This document shows, piece by piece, positions 1-7,061 of a DNA stretch of 7,401 nt; position 1 is the first letter of the stretch; each line of letters begins with the position of its first letter. The notes below the pieces were generated by a model. The model saw only the letters and a program-made list of their open reading frames with translations, was not told the DNA's origin and did not search any database. This DNA is from an uncultured Mucispirillum sp. (GTDB lineage: Bacteria; Chrysiogenota; Deferribacteres; Deferribacterales; Mucispirillaceae). A program made the position numbers and the translations under genes. The stretch covers positions 1-7,401 of the forward strand of contig CAMEZN010000081.1 of assembly GCA_945947845.1 (NCBI GenBank). The letters run 5' to 3'.

Positions 1-257
1 TAGTCATTTAAAATATCATTATCAAACAATATTCTTTCTTCTCCACTTGTTTTTTCTCTTTTTTTATTAAAATGTTCAAACCCTATACAGCCTTCCTTCA
101 TCATATTATTATCAGCAATAATATTAAAGGCAGGCAGCATAGATGAAATCTGTTCATACATATTTTCATCAGGAATATCCAAAAAAAGCCGAGAAAGAAA
201 GTAATAGAAATGTTTTCGCCCTTCATGAACATTTATTAAAGATAATTCTTCTGCCAT
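1..257 (-). CDS. TorD/DmsD-family molybdoenzyme maturation chaperone, N-terminal part (runs off the left edge)
   Basis: An open frame runs from ATG at 257 off the left edge, giving 85 codons without a stop. A strong Shine-Dalgarno, GGAGAGG at 270-264, sits 6 nt before the ATG and fixes the start. The N-terminus has the look of the TorD/DmsD/NarJ-like family: an Arg-containing first helix, then the pattern YYFLSRLFLDIPDENMYEQI at residues 18-37. The segment ILNDY at the edge is where the family usually continues with its 'YTRLF' motif. Known family role: all-helical cytoplasmic chaperones that bind the Tat signal or apo-form of DMSO-reductase-type molybdoenzymes during cofactor insertion. The gene follows the hppA terminator and is probably a separate unit. 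The partner enzyme is not in the window, so the specific client (TorA, DmsA, formate dehydrogenase or other) cannot be named. The family call is based on pattern recognition of less than half the protein. Confidence 0.72.
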   Translation of the reverse strand, partial: MAEELSLINVHEGRKHFYYFLSRLFLDIPDENMYEQISSMLPAFNIIADNNMMKEGCIGFEHFNKKREKTSGEERILFDNDILND

Positions 258-263
258 AAACTA

Positions 264-270
264 CCTCTCC
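264..270 (-). promoter_or_regulatory. Shine-Dalgarno of the TorD-family gene
   Basis: GGAGAGG on the minus strand lies 6 nt before the ATG at 257. It is one of the strongest ribosome binding sites in the window and supports a real gene start in a frame that is cut by the window edge. Confidence 0.8.
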
Positions 271-288
271 TTTATAATATAGTATATA

Positions 289-318
289 AATATAAAATTT
301 AAAAGTATTTTATAGCAA
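289..318 (-). promoter_or_regulatory. Candidate promoter for the TorD-family gene
   Basis: Between the hppA terminator and the TorD-family start, the minus strand reads TTGCTA (318-313), then 18 nt, then TATATT (294-289). This resembles a sigma-70 promoter, and its -35 begins inside the end of the terminator T-tract. The region is so AT-rich that other -10-like hexamers exist, for example TATACT at 286-281, so the exact promoter is uncertain. Confidence 0.3.
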
Positions 319-347
319 AAAAAAAGGGGAAAGCTGCGGCTTTCCCC
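317..347 (-). terminator. Rho-independent terminator after hppA
   Basis: On the minus strand a perfect 9-bp stem, GGGGAAAGC (347-339) pairing with GCTTTCCCC (334-326), closes the 4-nt loop CGCA and is followed directly by nine T residues (325-317). It starts 8 nt after the hppA stop codon. This is a textbook intrinsic terminator and marks the end of the operon. It does not work on the plus strand as a terminator for any gene here. Confidence 0.95.
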
Positions 348-355
348 ATAATGTT

Positions 356-2401
356 TTATAATGCAGCAAGTATTGGAGCAATTATTAAAGCTACAATACT
401 CATTAATTTAATTAAAATATTCATGGCAGGACCAGAAGTATCTTTAAAAGGGTCGCCAACAGTATCACCAACAACAGCAGCTTTATGAGCTTCGCCGCCT
501 TTTGCTTCACCTTCTACTTCGCCTTTTTCTATTGCTTTTTTAGCATTATCCCATGCTCCTCCTGAGTTTGCCATAAGAAGTGCAAGTAAAACACCTGTTA
601 CGGTTGCTCCACCAAGCATACCGCCAAGAGCTTCTTTGCCAAGAGTAAAGCCTATAATAACAGGCATAGCAGCAGCTAAAACACCCGGAAGTATCATTTC
701 TTTTAAAGCAGCACTTGTAGAAATATCTACACACCGTTTTGGGTCTGGTTTAACACCAGCTCTGCCTTCTAAAAGACCGGGTATTTCTCTAAACTGTCTT
801 CTTATTTCTTCCACCATTTTACCAGCAGCCTTTCCTACTGATGTCATTGTTAATGCACCAACTATAAATGGCAGTAGACCGCCTATGAATGTGCCTACTA
901 TAACATAAGGGTCTGTTAAATCAATATCTTCAACTTTTGCAGCAGCTGCATAAGCAGAGAAAAGAGCAAGTGCTGTTAATGCCGCAGAACCGATTGCAAA
1001 GCCTTTACCCATGGCAGCAGTAGTGTTGCCAAGAGAATCTAAGTTATCTGTAATTTTACGAACATCTGCCCCTAATCCGCTCATTTCTGAAATACCGCCA
1101 GCATTATCAGCAATTGGACCATAAGCATCTACTGTCATCGTTACACCAACAGTTGCAAGCATACCAACTGCTGCTATACCGATACCGTAAAGCCCCGCCA
1201 GTTGAAAGCTTATAATAATTGCTGCACATATTATTAAAATAGGCCATATTGTAGATTCAAGACCTACTGCAAAGCCTTGTATAATATTTGTAGCAGGGCC
1301 TGTTTTTGATGCTCTTGCAATACGCATCATAGGTGAGCCTGATGTATAAAATTCTGTAATCAATCCAATAAATGTTCCTGCTAGTGTGCCGCATAAAACT
1401 GCATAAAATATATTAACTGAAACCTGTAATATTCCTGTTACACCAAAAAATGCAAATACAAGAAAAAGACCAGCCCCTATAAATGTAGAGTAACGAAGTG
1501 CTTTTGCTGGGTCTGAGTTTTTTAATATTTTCATGGAAAATACACCAATTAATGATGCTATTAAACCAAGAGTTGCAAACATAAGTGGAGTAAGCATTAA
1601 AGCAGAACGGCCTGTATTTTCATCTAATGCTGGGGCAAGTGATGCTACTGCACCAGCAGCAGCTGTTGCTGCTATTGCAATTGTTGCAATAATTGAGCCA
1701 ACATATGATTCAAATATATCTGCTCCCATACCTGCAATATCACCTACATTATCGCCTACATTATCAGCAATAACACCGGGGTTTCTAGGGTCATCTTCTG
1801 GAATCCCTGCTTCTACCTTTCCAACTAAATCAGCTCCTACATCTGCTGCTTTTGTATATATACCACCGCCAACACGGGAAAATAATGCAATACTTGAAGC
1901 ACCCATAGCAAAGCCATTTATATACTGAGCATTTTCAGGTGAGCCAAGAAGTATGAATAATACACCTACACCAAAAAGCCCAAGGGAAGCAACAGCAAGC
2001 CCCATAACAGCACCACCGTTATATGACACTAATAATGCTTTTGAAAGACCAGAACTTCTTGCTGCCTCTGATGTGCGCACATTAGCTTTTGTTGCAGCAC
2101 TCATGCCAAAAAAACCGGCAAGAACAGAACTTACTGCACCAAAAATAAATGCAGCAGCAGTTTTTATACCAAGCCCCGGAGCAAATATCATTAATACAGC
2201 GACTATAATAATGAATACTGCAAGAACTTTGTATTCTCTAAATAGAAAAGCCATAGCACCTTCATGAATGGAAGCTGCAATATCCTGCATTTCCTTGCTG
2301 CCACCGGGCTGTTTTTTTACTGCCTGATAGATGATAAAAGCTGCAAGAATGCCAATTATACCTATTACAGGTATTAAAAAAGTATAGTTTGTAAAAGCCA
2401 T
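356..2401 (-). CDS. hppA: Membrane-bound K+-dependent pyrophosphatase (ion-pumping PPase)
   Basis: A 681-residue multi-spanning inner-membrane enzyme that hydrolyses cytoplasmic pyrophosphate and uses the energy to export Na+ and/or H+. The length and the many hydrophobic segments fit the family (about 16 membrane helices). Family active-site motifs are present: [11 protein letters not shown] at 187-197, the acidic EDDP loop at 202-205, DNVGDNVGD at 213-221, [14 protein letters not shown] at 423-436, [11 protein letters not shown] at 612-622, and [13 protein letters not shown] at 645-657. All the metal/PPi-binding Asp residues I expect are intact. GNTTAA at 458-463 has Ala where K+-independent enzymes have Lys, which indicates the K+-dependent subfamily. 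Glu231 in GADIFESY is at the position typical of Na+-PPases rather than the one-turn-later position of plant-type H+-PPases, so Na+ pumping (or mixed Na+/H+) is likely but is inference. The ATG at 2401 has GGGGG 5 nt upstream. It is last in the operon, 54 nt after pth, and a terminator follows. The gene looks GC-richer than its neighbours, probably because of its Ala/Gly content. Confidence 0.97.
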   Translation of the reverse strand: MAFTNYTFLIPVIGIIGILAAFIIYQAVKKQPGGSKEMQDIAASIHEGAMAFLFREYKVLAVFIIIVAVLMIFAPGLGIKTAAAFIFGAVSSVLAGFFGMSAATKANVRTSEAARSSGLSKALLVSYNGGAVMGLAVASLGLFGVGVLFILLGSPENAQYINGFAMGASSIALFSRVGGGIYTKAADVGADLVGKVEAGIPEDDPRNPGVIADNVGDNVGDIAGMGADIFESYVGSIIATIAIAATAAAGAVASLAPALDENTGRSALMLTPLMFATLGLIASLIGVFSMKILKNSDPAKALRYSTFIGAGLFLVFAFFGVTGILQVSVNIFYAVLCGTLAGTFIGLITEFYTSGSPMMRIARASKTGPATNIIQGFAVGLESTIWPILIICAAIIISFQLAGLYGIGIAAVGMLATVGVTMTVDAYGPIADNAGGISEMSGLGADVRKITDNLDSLGNTTAAMGKGFAIGSAALTALALFSAYAAAAKVEDIDLTDPYVIVGTFIGGLLPFIVGALTMTSVGKAAGKMVEEIRRQFREIPGLLEGRAGVKPDPKRCVDISTSAALKEMILPGVLAAAMPVIIGFTLGKEALGGMLGGATVTGVLLALLMANSGGAWDNAKKAIEKGEVEGEAKGGEAHKAAVVGDTVGDPFKDTSGPAMNILIKLMSIVALIIAPILAAL

Positions 2402-2406
2402 ACTGA

Positions 2407-2437
2407 CCCCCTATATATTATAGCCTTTTACTAGGCT
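2407..2437 (-). promoter_or_regulatory. pth-hppA intergenic element: short hairpin, TATAAT and Shine-Dalgarno
   Basis: The 54-nt gap holds, on the minus strand, a 5-bp inverted repeat (AGCCT 2437-2433 with AGGCT 2426-2422, 6-nt loop), an exact TATAAT at 2422-2417, and GGGGG at 2411-2407 serving hppA. The hairpin has no following T-tract, so it is not a convincing terminator. No good -35 lies 16-18 nt before TATAAT, and a start from it would give a leader of only about 9 nt. It may be a minor internal promoter or a processing hairpin. hppA is most simply transcribed by read-through from pth. Confidence 0.25.
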
Positions 2438-2455
2438 TTAAAATTAAAAAATATA

Positions 2456-3013
2456 TTACTTATTATAAAAACTCATTGCTTTTTGCATTCCATTATTTAA
2501 TACATCTATTAAAGCATCTGCACCTTTATTTAAAAAATCATTATATATGGCAGCTTCTTCTGGTTTGTATCTGCCTAATACATAGCTTACAACATCTTTT
2601 GAATTATCTCTGCCTATGCCCATTTTAAGCCGTGGAAAATCCTGTGAAGCTAAACATTCTATAATAGATTTTAGCCCGTTATGGCCGCCAGCAGAGCCAT
2701 TATGCCGCAATTTTAAAGTATTAAAGGGGATATTCATTTCATCATGAACAATAAGAATATCCTGCGGACTTATTTTATAAAAATTAGCAGCAGCAGCAAC
2801 AGATTTACCTGATAAATTCATAAATGTATATGGCTTTAACAATAATAATTTTTCATTATTATACCTTATTTCAGCAAAGGCACCATCATACTTATCACTC
2901 CATGAAACATTAAGCCTTTCTGCTATGATATCCATTACATCAAAGCCAATGTTATGTCGTGTATTTTTATATTTATCGCCCGGGTTTCCAAGTCCTGCTG
3001 CTAATTTTATCAT
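2456..3013 (-). CDS. pth: Peptidyl-tRNA hydrolase
   Basis: A 185-residue cytoplasmic enzyme that cleaves the ester bond of peptidyl-tRNAs released prematurely from ribosomes, recycling tRNA. Length is normal for bacterial Pth (about 185-195). The family motifs are in order: GLGNPG at 7-12, TRHNIGF at 18-24 with the catalytic His20, YTFMNLSG at 62-69, VHDEMN at 89-94, and GSAGGHNGLKSI at 106-117. Compared with E. coli Pth, the active-site residues Asn10, His20, Asn68, Asp93 and Asn114 correspond here to N10, H20, N66, D91 and N112, all conserved. The usual HDELD reads HDEMN, a mild change at a non-catalytic position. The ATG at 3013 comes 3 nt after the prs stop with only a weak GGTGA-type Shine-Dalgarno inside prs, so translation is probably coupled to prs. 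The gene is adjacent to prs, as in many bacteria, but without the usual rplY in between. Confidence 0.97.
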   Translation of the reverse strand: MIKLAAGLGNPGDKYKNTRHNIGFDVMDIIAERLNVSWSDKYDGAFAEIRYNNEKLLLLKPYTFMNLSGKSVAAAANFYKISPQDILIVHDEMNIPFNTLKLRHNGSAGGHNGLKSIIECLASQDFPRLKMGIGRDNSKDVVSYVLGRYKPEEAAIYNDFLNKGADALIDVLNNGMQKAMSFYNK

Positions 3014-3016
3014 TTA

Positions 3017-3961
3017 TTAATCACCAGTAAAAAGTGAGCTTATACTTTCTTTATTATGTATTCTTTCAATAGATGTTGCAAGTATACCTGATACTGAAAG
3101 AATTTCCAGTTTTGCAAAATCTTTAAGCCTTGTATTATCAATAGTATCTGTAATAATTACTTTTTCAATAACACTGTTACTGATTCTATCTATTGCAGGG
3201 CCTGAAAGTATGCCGTGAGTAGCCATAGCTTTAACACTTACTGCTCCATTTTCCATTAATGCAGCAGCAGCTTCTGTAAGTGTGCCTGCTGTATCTATCA
3301 TGTCATCTATTAAAATACATTTTTTACCTGCCACTTCACCAATAACATGCATAACTTTTGCAACATTAGGACTTGAACGGCGTTTATCAATAATTGCAAG
3401 AGGCATTCCAAATTTTTTCGCATAAGTTCTAGCACGAGCCACACCGCCTGCATCTGGTGATACAATCACTGTATCATCATTACATAAGTTGTTATCCTGC
3501 ATATATTTATAAAAAACAGGCAGAGCATAAAGGTTATCCACAGGTATATCAAAGAAACCTTGTATTTGTCCGGCATGTAAATCCATTGTAACAACCCTGT
3601 CTATACCTGATGTTGTTATTAAGTTTGAAACAAGCTTTGCAGTAATAGGCACACGAGGTTCGCTGGCTCTATCCTGCCTGCTGTAACCAAAATATGGCAT
3701 AATAGCTGTAATAGTATTTGCTGATGCTCTTTTTAATGCATCTGCCATTATCATAAGTTCCATAAGATTAGTATCTGATGGTGCATTTGTAGGCTGAACA
3801 ACAAAAACATCTCTTCCGCGAACACTTTCGTTGATTTTAACCATTATTTCCCCATCAGAAAATTTTGAAACAGTAGCTGCACCAAGCCTCATACCAAGGC
3901 GGGCAACAATACCTTCTGCCAGACTCTTATTAGAGTTGCCTGAAAAAATTAAAAAATCCAT
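3017..3961 (-). CDS. prs: Ribose-phosphate pyrophosphokinase (PRPP synthetase, class I)
   Basis: A 314-residue enzyme (family about 309-317) that makes PRPP from ribose-5-phosphate and ATP for purine, pyrimidine, NAD, His and Trp synthesis. Motifs, numbered from the ATG at 3961: FSDGE at 34-38; the catalytic loop YSRQDRASEPRVPITAK at 93-109; MDLHAGQIQGFFDIPVDNL at 126-144 with H129; VSPDAGG at 167-173; IDKRR at 191-195 with the catalytic Lys193 and Arg195; and the PRPP/ribose-phosphate loop DDMIDTAGT at 219-227. In frame, translation could begin six codons earlier at TTG 3979. The ATG at 3961 is preferred because AAGAGG (3972-3967) sits 5 nt before it and the family begins at this point. The start lies 1 nt after the ispE stop (TGA at 3965-3963), which indicates tight translational coupling. 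Confidence 0.97.
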   Translation of the reverse strand: MDFLIFSGNSNKSLAEGIVARLGMRLGAATVSKFSDGEIMVKINESVRGRDVFVVQPTNAPSDTNLMELMIMADALKRASANTITAIMPYFGYSRQDRASEPRVPITAKLVSNLITTSGIDRVVTMDLHAGQIQGFFDIPVDNLYALPVFYKYMQDNNLCNDDTVIVSPDAGGVARARTYAKKFGMPLAIIDKRRSSPNVAKVMHVIGEVAGKKCILIDDMIDTAGTLTEAAAALMENGAVSVKAMATHGILSGPAIDRISNSVIEKVIITDTIDNTRLKDFAKLEILSVSGILATSIERIHNKESISSLFTGD

Positions 3962-3962
3962 T

Positions 3963-4817
3963 TCAACCTCTTGCAGCAATTGCTGCTTTTTTTATAAAAT
4001 ATGTTTTAAAATTGGTCTTTACTATATTATATGCTTCTTCCTGAGCCTGCCTGCTTGGGTATACTGCAAAAACAGTAGACCCAGAACCACTCATTAATGC
4101 AAAGCCTGCTGTTTTATTACTTAAAAAATGAACAATTTCTTCTACTTGCTTATATGTGGAAAATACAGCCTGCTGCATATCGTTTTTCATTATACTTTTT
4201 AATTCATTAAAAGTATATTCTTTTTTTATATTGATTGTATTAATATTAGTCAATTCTAAATTTTTACTGTTGTATATTTCTTTGGTAGATATATAAATAT
4301 TTGGGTTAATAATAATAAAATATAGTTCTGGAAGTTTTGGAGCAGGGGATAACTCTGTGCCTCTGCCAGTAGCAAGCTGAGGTATATTTTTTAGAAAAAA
4401 TACAGTATCACTTCCTACCATTGACATAATTTCTGCCATCTGTTCATAATTTAAGCAAAGCCCGCTTATTTCATTAACTGCTTTTAAATAATATGCAGCA
4501 TTAGAGCTGCCGCCGCCAAGACCTGCTCCAAAAGGTATATTTTTTTCAAGTGTAATATAAAAATTATCTTGCAGATTATATTTTTCTTTAAGTATATTGT
4601 GAGTTTTAATTATTATATTGTTTTCATCTTCTGGAATATCTTTATTACTGCATACTAATGTGGTTTTATCTGCTTTTTTAAGAGAAAGTGTATCGTAAAT
4701 AGAAACAGGATAGAATAATGTATATATATCGTGGTAACCATCAGGCCGCTTGCCTAACACATATAGAAAAAGGTTTACTTTTGCAGGGCATAGGTATGTA
4801 AAAGTATTATTTTCCAT
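3963..4817 (-). CDS. ispE: 4-diphosphocytidyl-2-C-methyl-D-erythritol kinase
   Basis: A 284-residue GHMP-superfamily kinase (E. coli IspE 283) that phosphorylates CDP-ME with ATP in the MEP pathway to IPP/DMAPP, in the cytoplasm. N-terminal substrate region: CPAKVNLFLYVLGKRPDGYH at 10-29, with Lys13 at the position of E. coli Lys10. GHMP ATP-binding glycine loop: IPFGAGLGGGSSNAA at 94-108. Catalytic Asp137 is in GSDTVFFL at 135-142, where most family members read G-[AS]-D-V-P-F; the two residues after Asp are changed here. The third GHMP motif is MSGSGSTVFAVY at 242-253. The ATG at 4817 overlaps the end of the LolB-like gene by 11 nt, with GGGG about 8 nt upstream. The stop is 1 nt from the prs start. 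The ispE-prs neighbourhood is widely conserved and supports the call. Its presence implies the cell makes isoprenoids by the MEP route. Confidence 0.96.
   Translation of the reverse strand: MENNTFTYLCPAKVNLFLYVLGKRPDGYHDIYTLFYPVSIYDTLSLKKADKTTLVCSNKDIPEDENNIIIKTHNILKEKYNLQDNFYITLEKNIPFGAGLGGGSSNAAYYLKAVNEISGLCLNYEQMAEIMSMVGSDTVFFLKNIPQLATGRGTELSPAPKLPELYFIIINPNIYISTKEIYNSKNLELTNINTINIKKEYTFNELKSIMKNDMQQAVFSTYKQVEEIVHFLSNKTAGFALMSGSGSTVFAVYPSRQAQEEAYNIVKTNFKTYFIKKAAIAARG
3967..3972 (-). promoter_or_regulatory. Shine-Dalgarno that decides the prs start
   Basis: AAGAGG on the minus strand, 5 nt before ATG 3961, lies inside the last codons of ispE. It supports the ATG over the upstream in-frame TTG at 3979, which has no comparable site. 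Confidence 0.75.
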
Positions 4818-5457
4818 TATCTTTACCCCAGCCTGTTTTATTTAAAAATCTAACAGATACTTTTCCCTCAGGTGCCGTTACAATAATAGTTTTTAATATG
4901 TTTTCATTTTCGTCCCAGATATATTCTGATGTAATATTGCCAGTAACATATTTATAAAGCCTGAATTTATCATCAGCATATAATTTTGTGCCGCTTTTAT
5001 CTGTAAATATATATGATGACTTATTAAATGAAATTGTATATTCATTGCTGTCTGGCACTCTTTGTGGAGTTTTAAAAAAACTAATTATATGAAATATGGA
5101 TTTATCTGCAATATTTTTTATATCATTAGTATTCTGTGGACTTTGTGTCTGCACTTCAAGTTTTTTATTTTCATATCTTATAGAAGCAAGTGGGTTATTT
5201 AATGCACCTAAAACATTAATTAAAGCATCATCATTACATTTTTTATTTAATAATACAGAAAAGGAGATATTTTGTGTTCCTTCTATTTTAACTGCTGCCC
5301 GCCCTCTATAACTGCAAAGATTTGGTGTATTTTTTATAGATAATGCAGCTGCATTTTCTAATGTTAGAGTCTTATCAATATTATATGTTGTTACTATACA
5401 GCCGCTGCTTAAAGATAAAGTTAAAATACAAACAGTTATAAGATAGAGTTTTTTCAT
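4807..5457 (-). CDS. LolB-like outer-membrane lipoprotein
   Basis: A 216-residue protein with a lipoprotein signal: Lys-Lys n-region, hydrophobic core at 4-17, and a lipobox-like LSLSSGC ending at Cys20. Residue -3 is Ser rather than the preferred Leu, so the lipobox is acceptable but weak. Residue +2 is Ile, not Asp, which predicts outer-membrane sorting. After Cys20 there is a short helical linker, then a beta-rich body. YRGRAAVKIEG at 50-60 matches the 'RG/GR' first strand of LolB, and VLGALNNPLASIRYENKKLEV at 82-102 resembles LolB's 'L..NPLG....' hairpin. Known LolB role: the outer-membrane receptor that takes lipoproteins from periplasmic LolA and inserts them. Position directly before ispE and after a TPR gene matches lolB in Pseudomonas and E. 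coli. Overall similarity is low, so a related lipoprotein fold (such as the DUF4292 type) is possible. It begins 26 nt after the TPR gene and overlaps ispE by 11 nt. Confidence 0.65.
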   Translation of the reverse strand: MKKLYLITVCILTLSLSSGCIVTTYNIDKTLTLENAAALSIKNTPNLCSYRGRAAVKIEGTQNISFSVLLNKKCNDDALINVLGALNNPLASIRYENKKLEVQTQSPQNTNDIKNIADKSIFHIISFFKTPQRVPDSNEYTISFNKSSYIFTDKSGTKLYADDKFRLYKYVTGNITSEYIWDENENILKTIIVTAPEGKVSVRFLNKTGWGKDNGK

Positions 5458-5483
5458 AATACAATACCTTTAAATAAAATTTA

Positions 5484-7055
5484 CTATTTATTCATTGCTT
5501 TTTTTACAGCTTCTAAATGGTCAAGCAGTTCTTTTTCTTCCGGCATATATTTTAATGCTTCATTAATATATTTATATGCTTTTTTATAATCTTTCTTTTT
5601 GTAATATACCCAGCCAAGACTGTCAAGATATGCACCATTTTCAGGTTCTTTTTTTAATGCTTTTTCAATTAAAATTAATGCTTCATCTAGATTTATGCCC
5701 ATTTCTGCATACATATAGCCTAAAAAATTCTGAAAAAGTGGGTTGTCTGGCTCTATTTCTAATGCTTTTTTTACAAGTTCTAGTGAAGCATCAATATTTC
5801 CTTCTTCTTCATATAAAGATGCAAGAAATGCAAGCACCTGTGTATTAGTTGGGTTTGCTTTTAATGCTTCTTCTAATATCTGAATTGCTGTTTTATAGTC
5901 TTTATCTATGGAATAACATTCTGCTTTTAAAAGATAATAATCAACATCTTGTTCCAGTTCATCTACCATATTAATATATTTAAGAGCTTCTTTTGTTTTA
6001 TCCTGCAAAAGATATACAACAGTAAGCCGTTTTAATACCTGAGCATATGTTGGGTTAATATTTACAGCACCAAGATACATTTTTTCTGCTTTTTCATAGT
6101 TTTTAGTATATTCATAAAATTTACCAGCTATATAATAGTTTATAGTTTCTCTTGGTGCAAGGGTAGTCAGCTCTTCAAAAACCTGCCCAGCTTCTTCGTA
6201 TCTGCCTGATTTATTCAGCACATCGCCAAGCTGCATAAGAATAATAGCTTTTGATTTGCCATATAATTTTTCTGCTAATCTTTTATATACTTCAATAGCT
6301 TTATCAAAATTACCGCTTTCAGTATATATTTTGCCAATATTCTGCTCAATAATTGCACTTAGGTTTTCATTATCACCGCTTACTTCTTCTAAAAGCTTTA
6401 TGGCTTTTTCTTCATTATTCTGCATAAGGTAGATTTCAGCAAGCATAAGCTTTGCAGTTATATTATTATCTATTTTTACAGATTTTTCTAAATCTTTCAA
6501 AGCCTGTCTCTTTTTATTCTGAGCAGAATATATATCAGCACGGACTATATAATATTGAGAATTTTCAGGGTTGCTTTTGATTAATTCGTTAATAATTTCC
6601 ATAGCCCGTTTATATTTTTTTAATTCTAATGCAAGTAATGTTGTATTTAAAGCATAGTCTGGATTTGCTGTTATACTGCCAGCAAGTTTAAGGCAGTTTT
6701 CCATATACTCATAAGCTGCCTGATTATCATTTTTATATGTTTTATAGATAGAAGCTGTTAAATGAAGATATTTTGCTTCTTTTGGAAAGTCTTTAACAGC
6801 TTGTTTTGAGCTTTCCAGTGCATCATCAACAAGCCCTGCATTTAATTGGTTTTCTATAAGAAAATCATAAATATACATAGATTTTTCATTTTTTAATATA
6901 TTTTTTAATAAATCAGCAGCTTCTTTATAACTGCCATTTAAACTTAGCTGTTTTGCTTTTATAAAAAGACTTGTGTTTGATGATTGAGCATAGGCAGGTA
7001 ATATATATATAAATAAAGAAAAAATCATAAATAATGATAGTAAAACTTTTTTCAT
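5484..7055 (-). CDS. Secreted tetratricopeptide-repeat (TPR) protein
   Basis: A 523-residue protein from ATG 7055. A Sec signal peptide spans residues 1-23 (KK, a long hydrophobic core, then AYA before Gln24), with no lipobox Cys, so the mature protein is predicted to be periplasmic. From about residue 26 to 507 it is a nearly continuous array of roughly 14 TPR-like 34-residue helix pairs with the usual small/aromatic spacing; the clearest are in the C-terminal third. The last repeat carries DSLGWVYYKKKDYKKAYKY (478-496), a typical C-terminal signature of this group, followed by a capping helix. There is no catalytic domain. TPR arrays bind proteins, so a scaffold or assembly role is likely. 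Its place before lolB and ispE equals the TPR gene PA4667 beside lolB in Pseudomonas, which suggests an envelope-linked role (inference). An in-frame ATG at 7067 would add MEYL, but no Shine-Dalgarno precedes it. First gene of the operon. Confidence 0.9.
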   Translation of the reverse strand: MKKVLLSLFMIFSLFIYILPAYAQSSNTSLFIKAKQLSLNGSYKEAADLLKNILKNEKSMYIYDFLIENQLNAGLVDDALESSKQAVKDFPKEAKYLHLTASIYKTYKNDNQAAYEYMENCLKLAGSITANPDYALNTTLLALELKKYKRAMEIINELIKSNPENSQYYIVRADIYSAQNKKRQALKDLEKSVKIDNNITAKLMLAEIYLMQNNEEKAIKLLEEVSGDNENLSAIIEQNIGKIYTESGNFDKAIEVYKRLAEKLYGKSKAIILMQLGDVLNKSGRYEEAGQVFEELTTLAPRETINYYIAGKFYEYTKNYEKAEKMYLGAVNINPTYAQVLKRLTVVYLLQDKTKEALKYINMVDELEQDVDYYLLKAECYSIDKDYKTAIQILEEALKANPTNTQVLAFLASLYEEEGNIDASLELVKKALEIEPDNPLFQNFLGYMYAEMGINLDEALILIEKALKKEPENGAYLDSLGWVYYKKKDYKKAYKYINEALKYMPEEKELLDHLEAVKKAMNK

Positions 7056-7061
7056 TAAATA

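Noticed and set aside
546..734. Minus-strand open frame of 62 codons inside hppA in another frame
   Set aside because: Cys/Tyr/Ser-rich translation with no motif, fully inside hppA; a shadow frame.
636..2267. Three open frames on the plus strand opposite hppA (636-908, 1533-1928, 1953-2267)
   Set aside because: They lie wholly antisense to a clear membrane pyrophosphatase gene, have no recognisable motifs, and arise from the Ala/Gly-rich codon use of hppA read backwards.
2422..2437. Hairpin between pth and hppA as a transcription terminator
   Set aside because: The stem is only 5 bp and has no T-tract after it on the minus strand; on the plus strand there is no gene to terminate.
3831..4097. 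Plus-strand open frame across the ispE-prs junction
   Set aside because: Antisense to two well-supported enzymes, with no family features.
5096..5848. Plus-strand open frames at 5096-5311 and 5576-5848
   Set aside because: Antisense to the LolB-like and TPR genes; hydrophobic or His/Leu-rich translations without any recognisable domain.
6999..7010. Short TA/AT dinucleotide run in the TPR signal-peptide coding region as a phase-variation tract
   Set aside because: Only about five to six dinucleotide units in a very AT-rich genome; too short to be a credible slippage switch.
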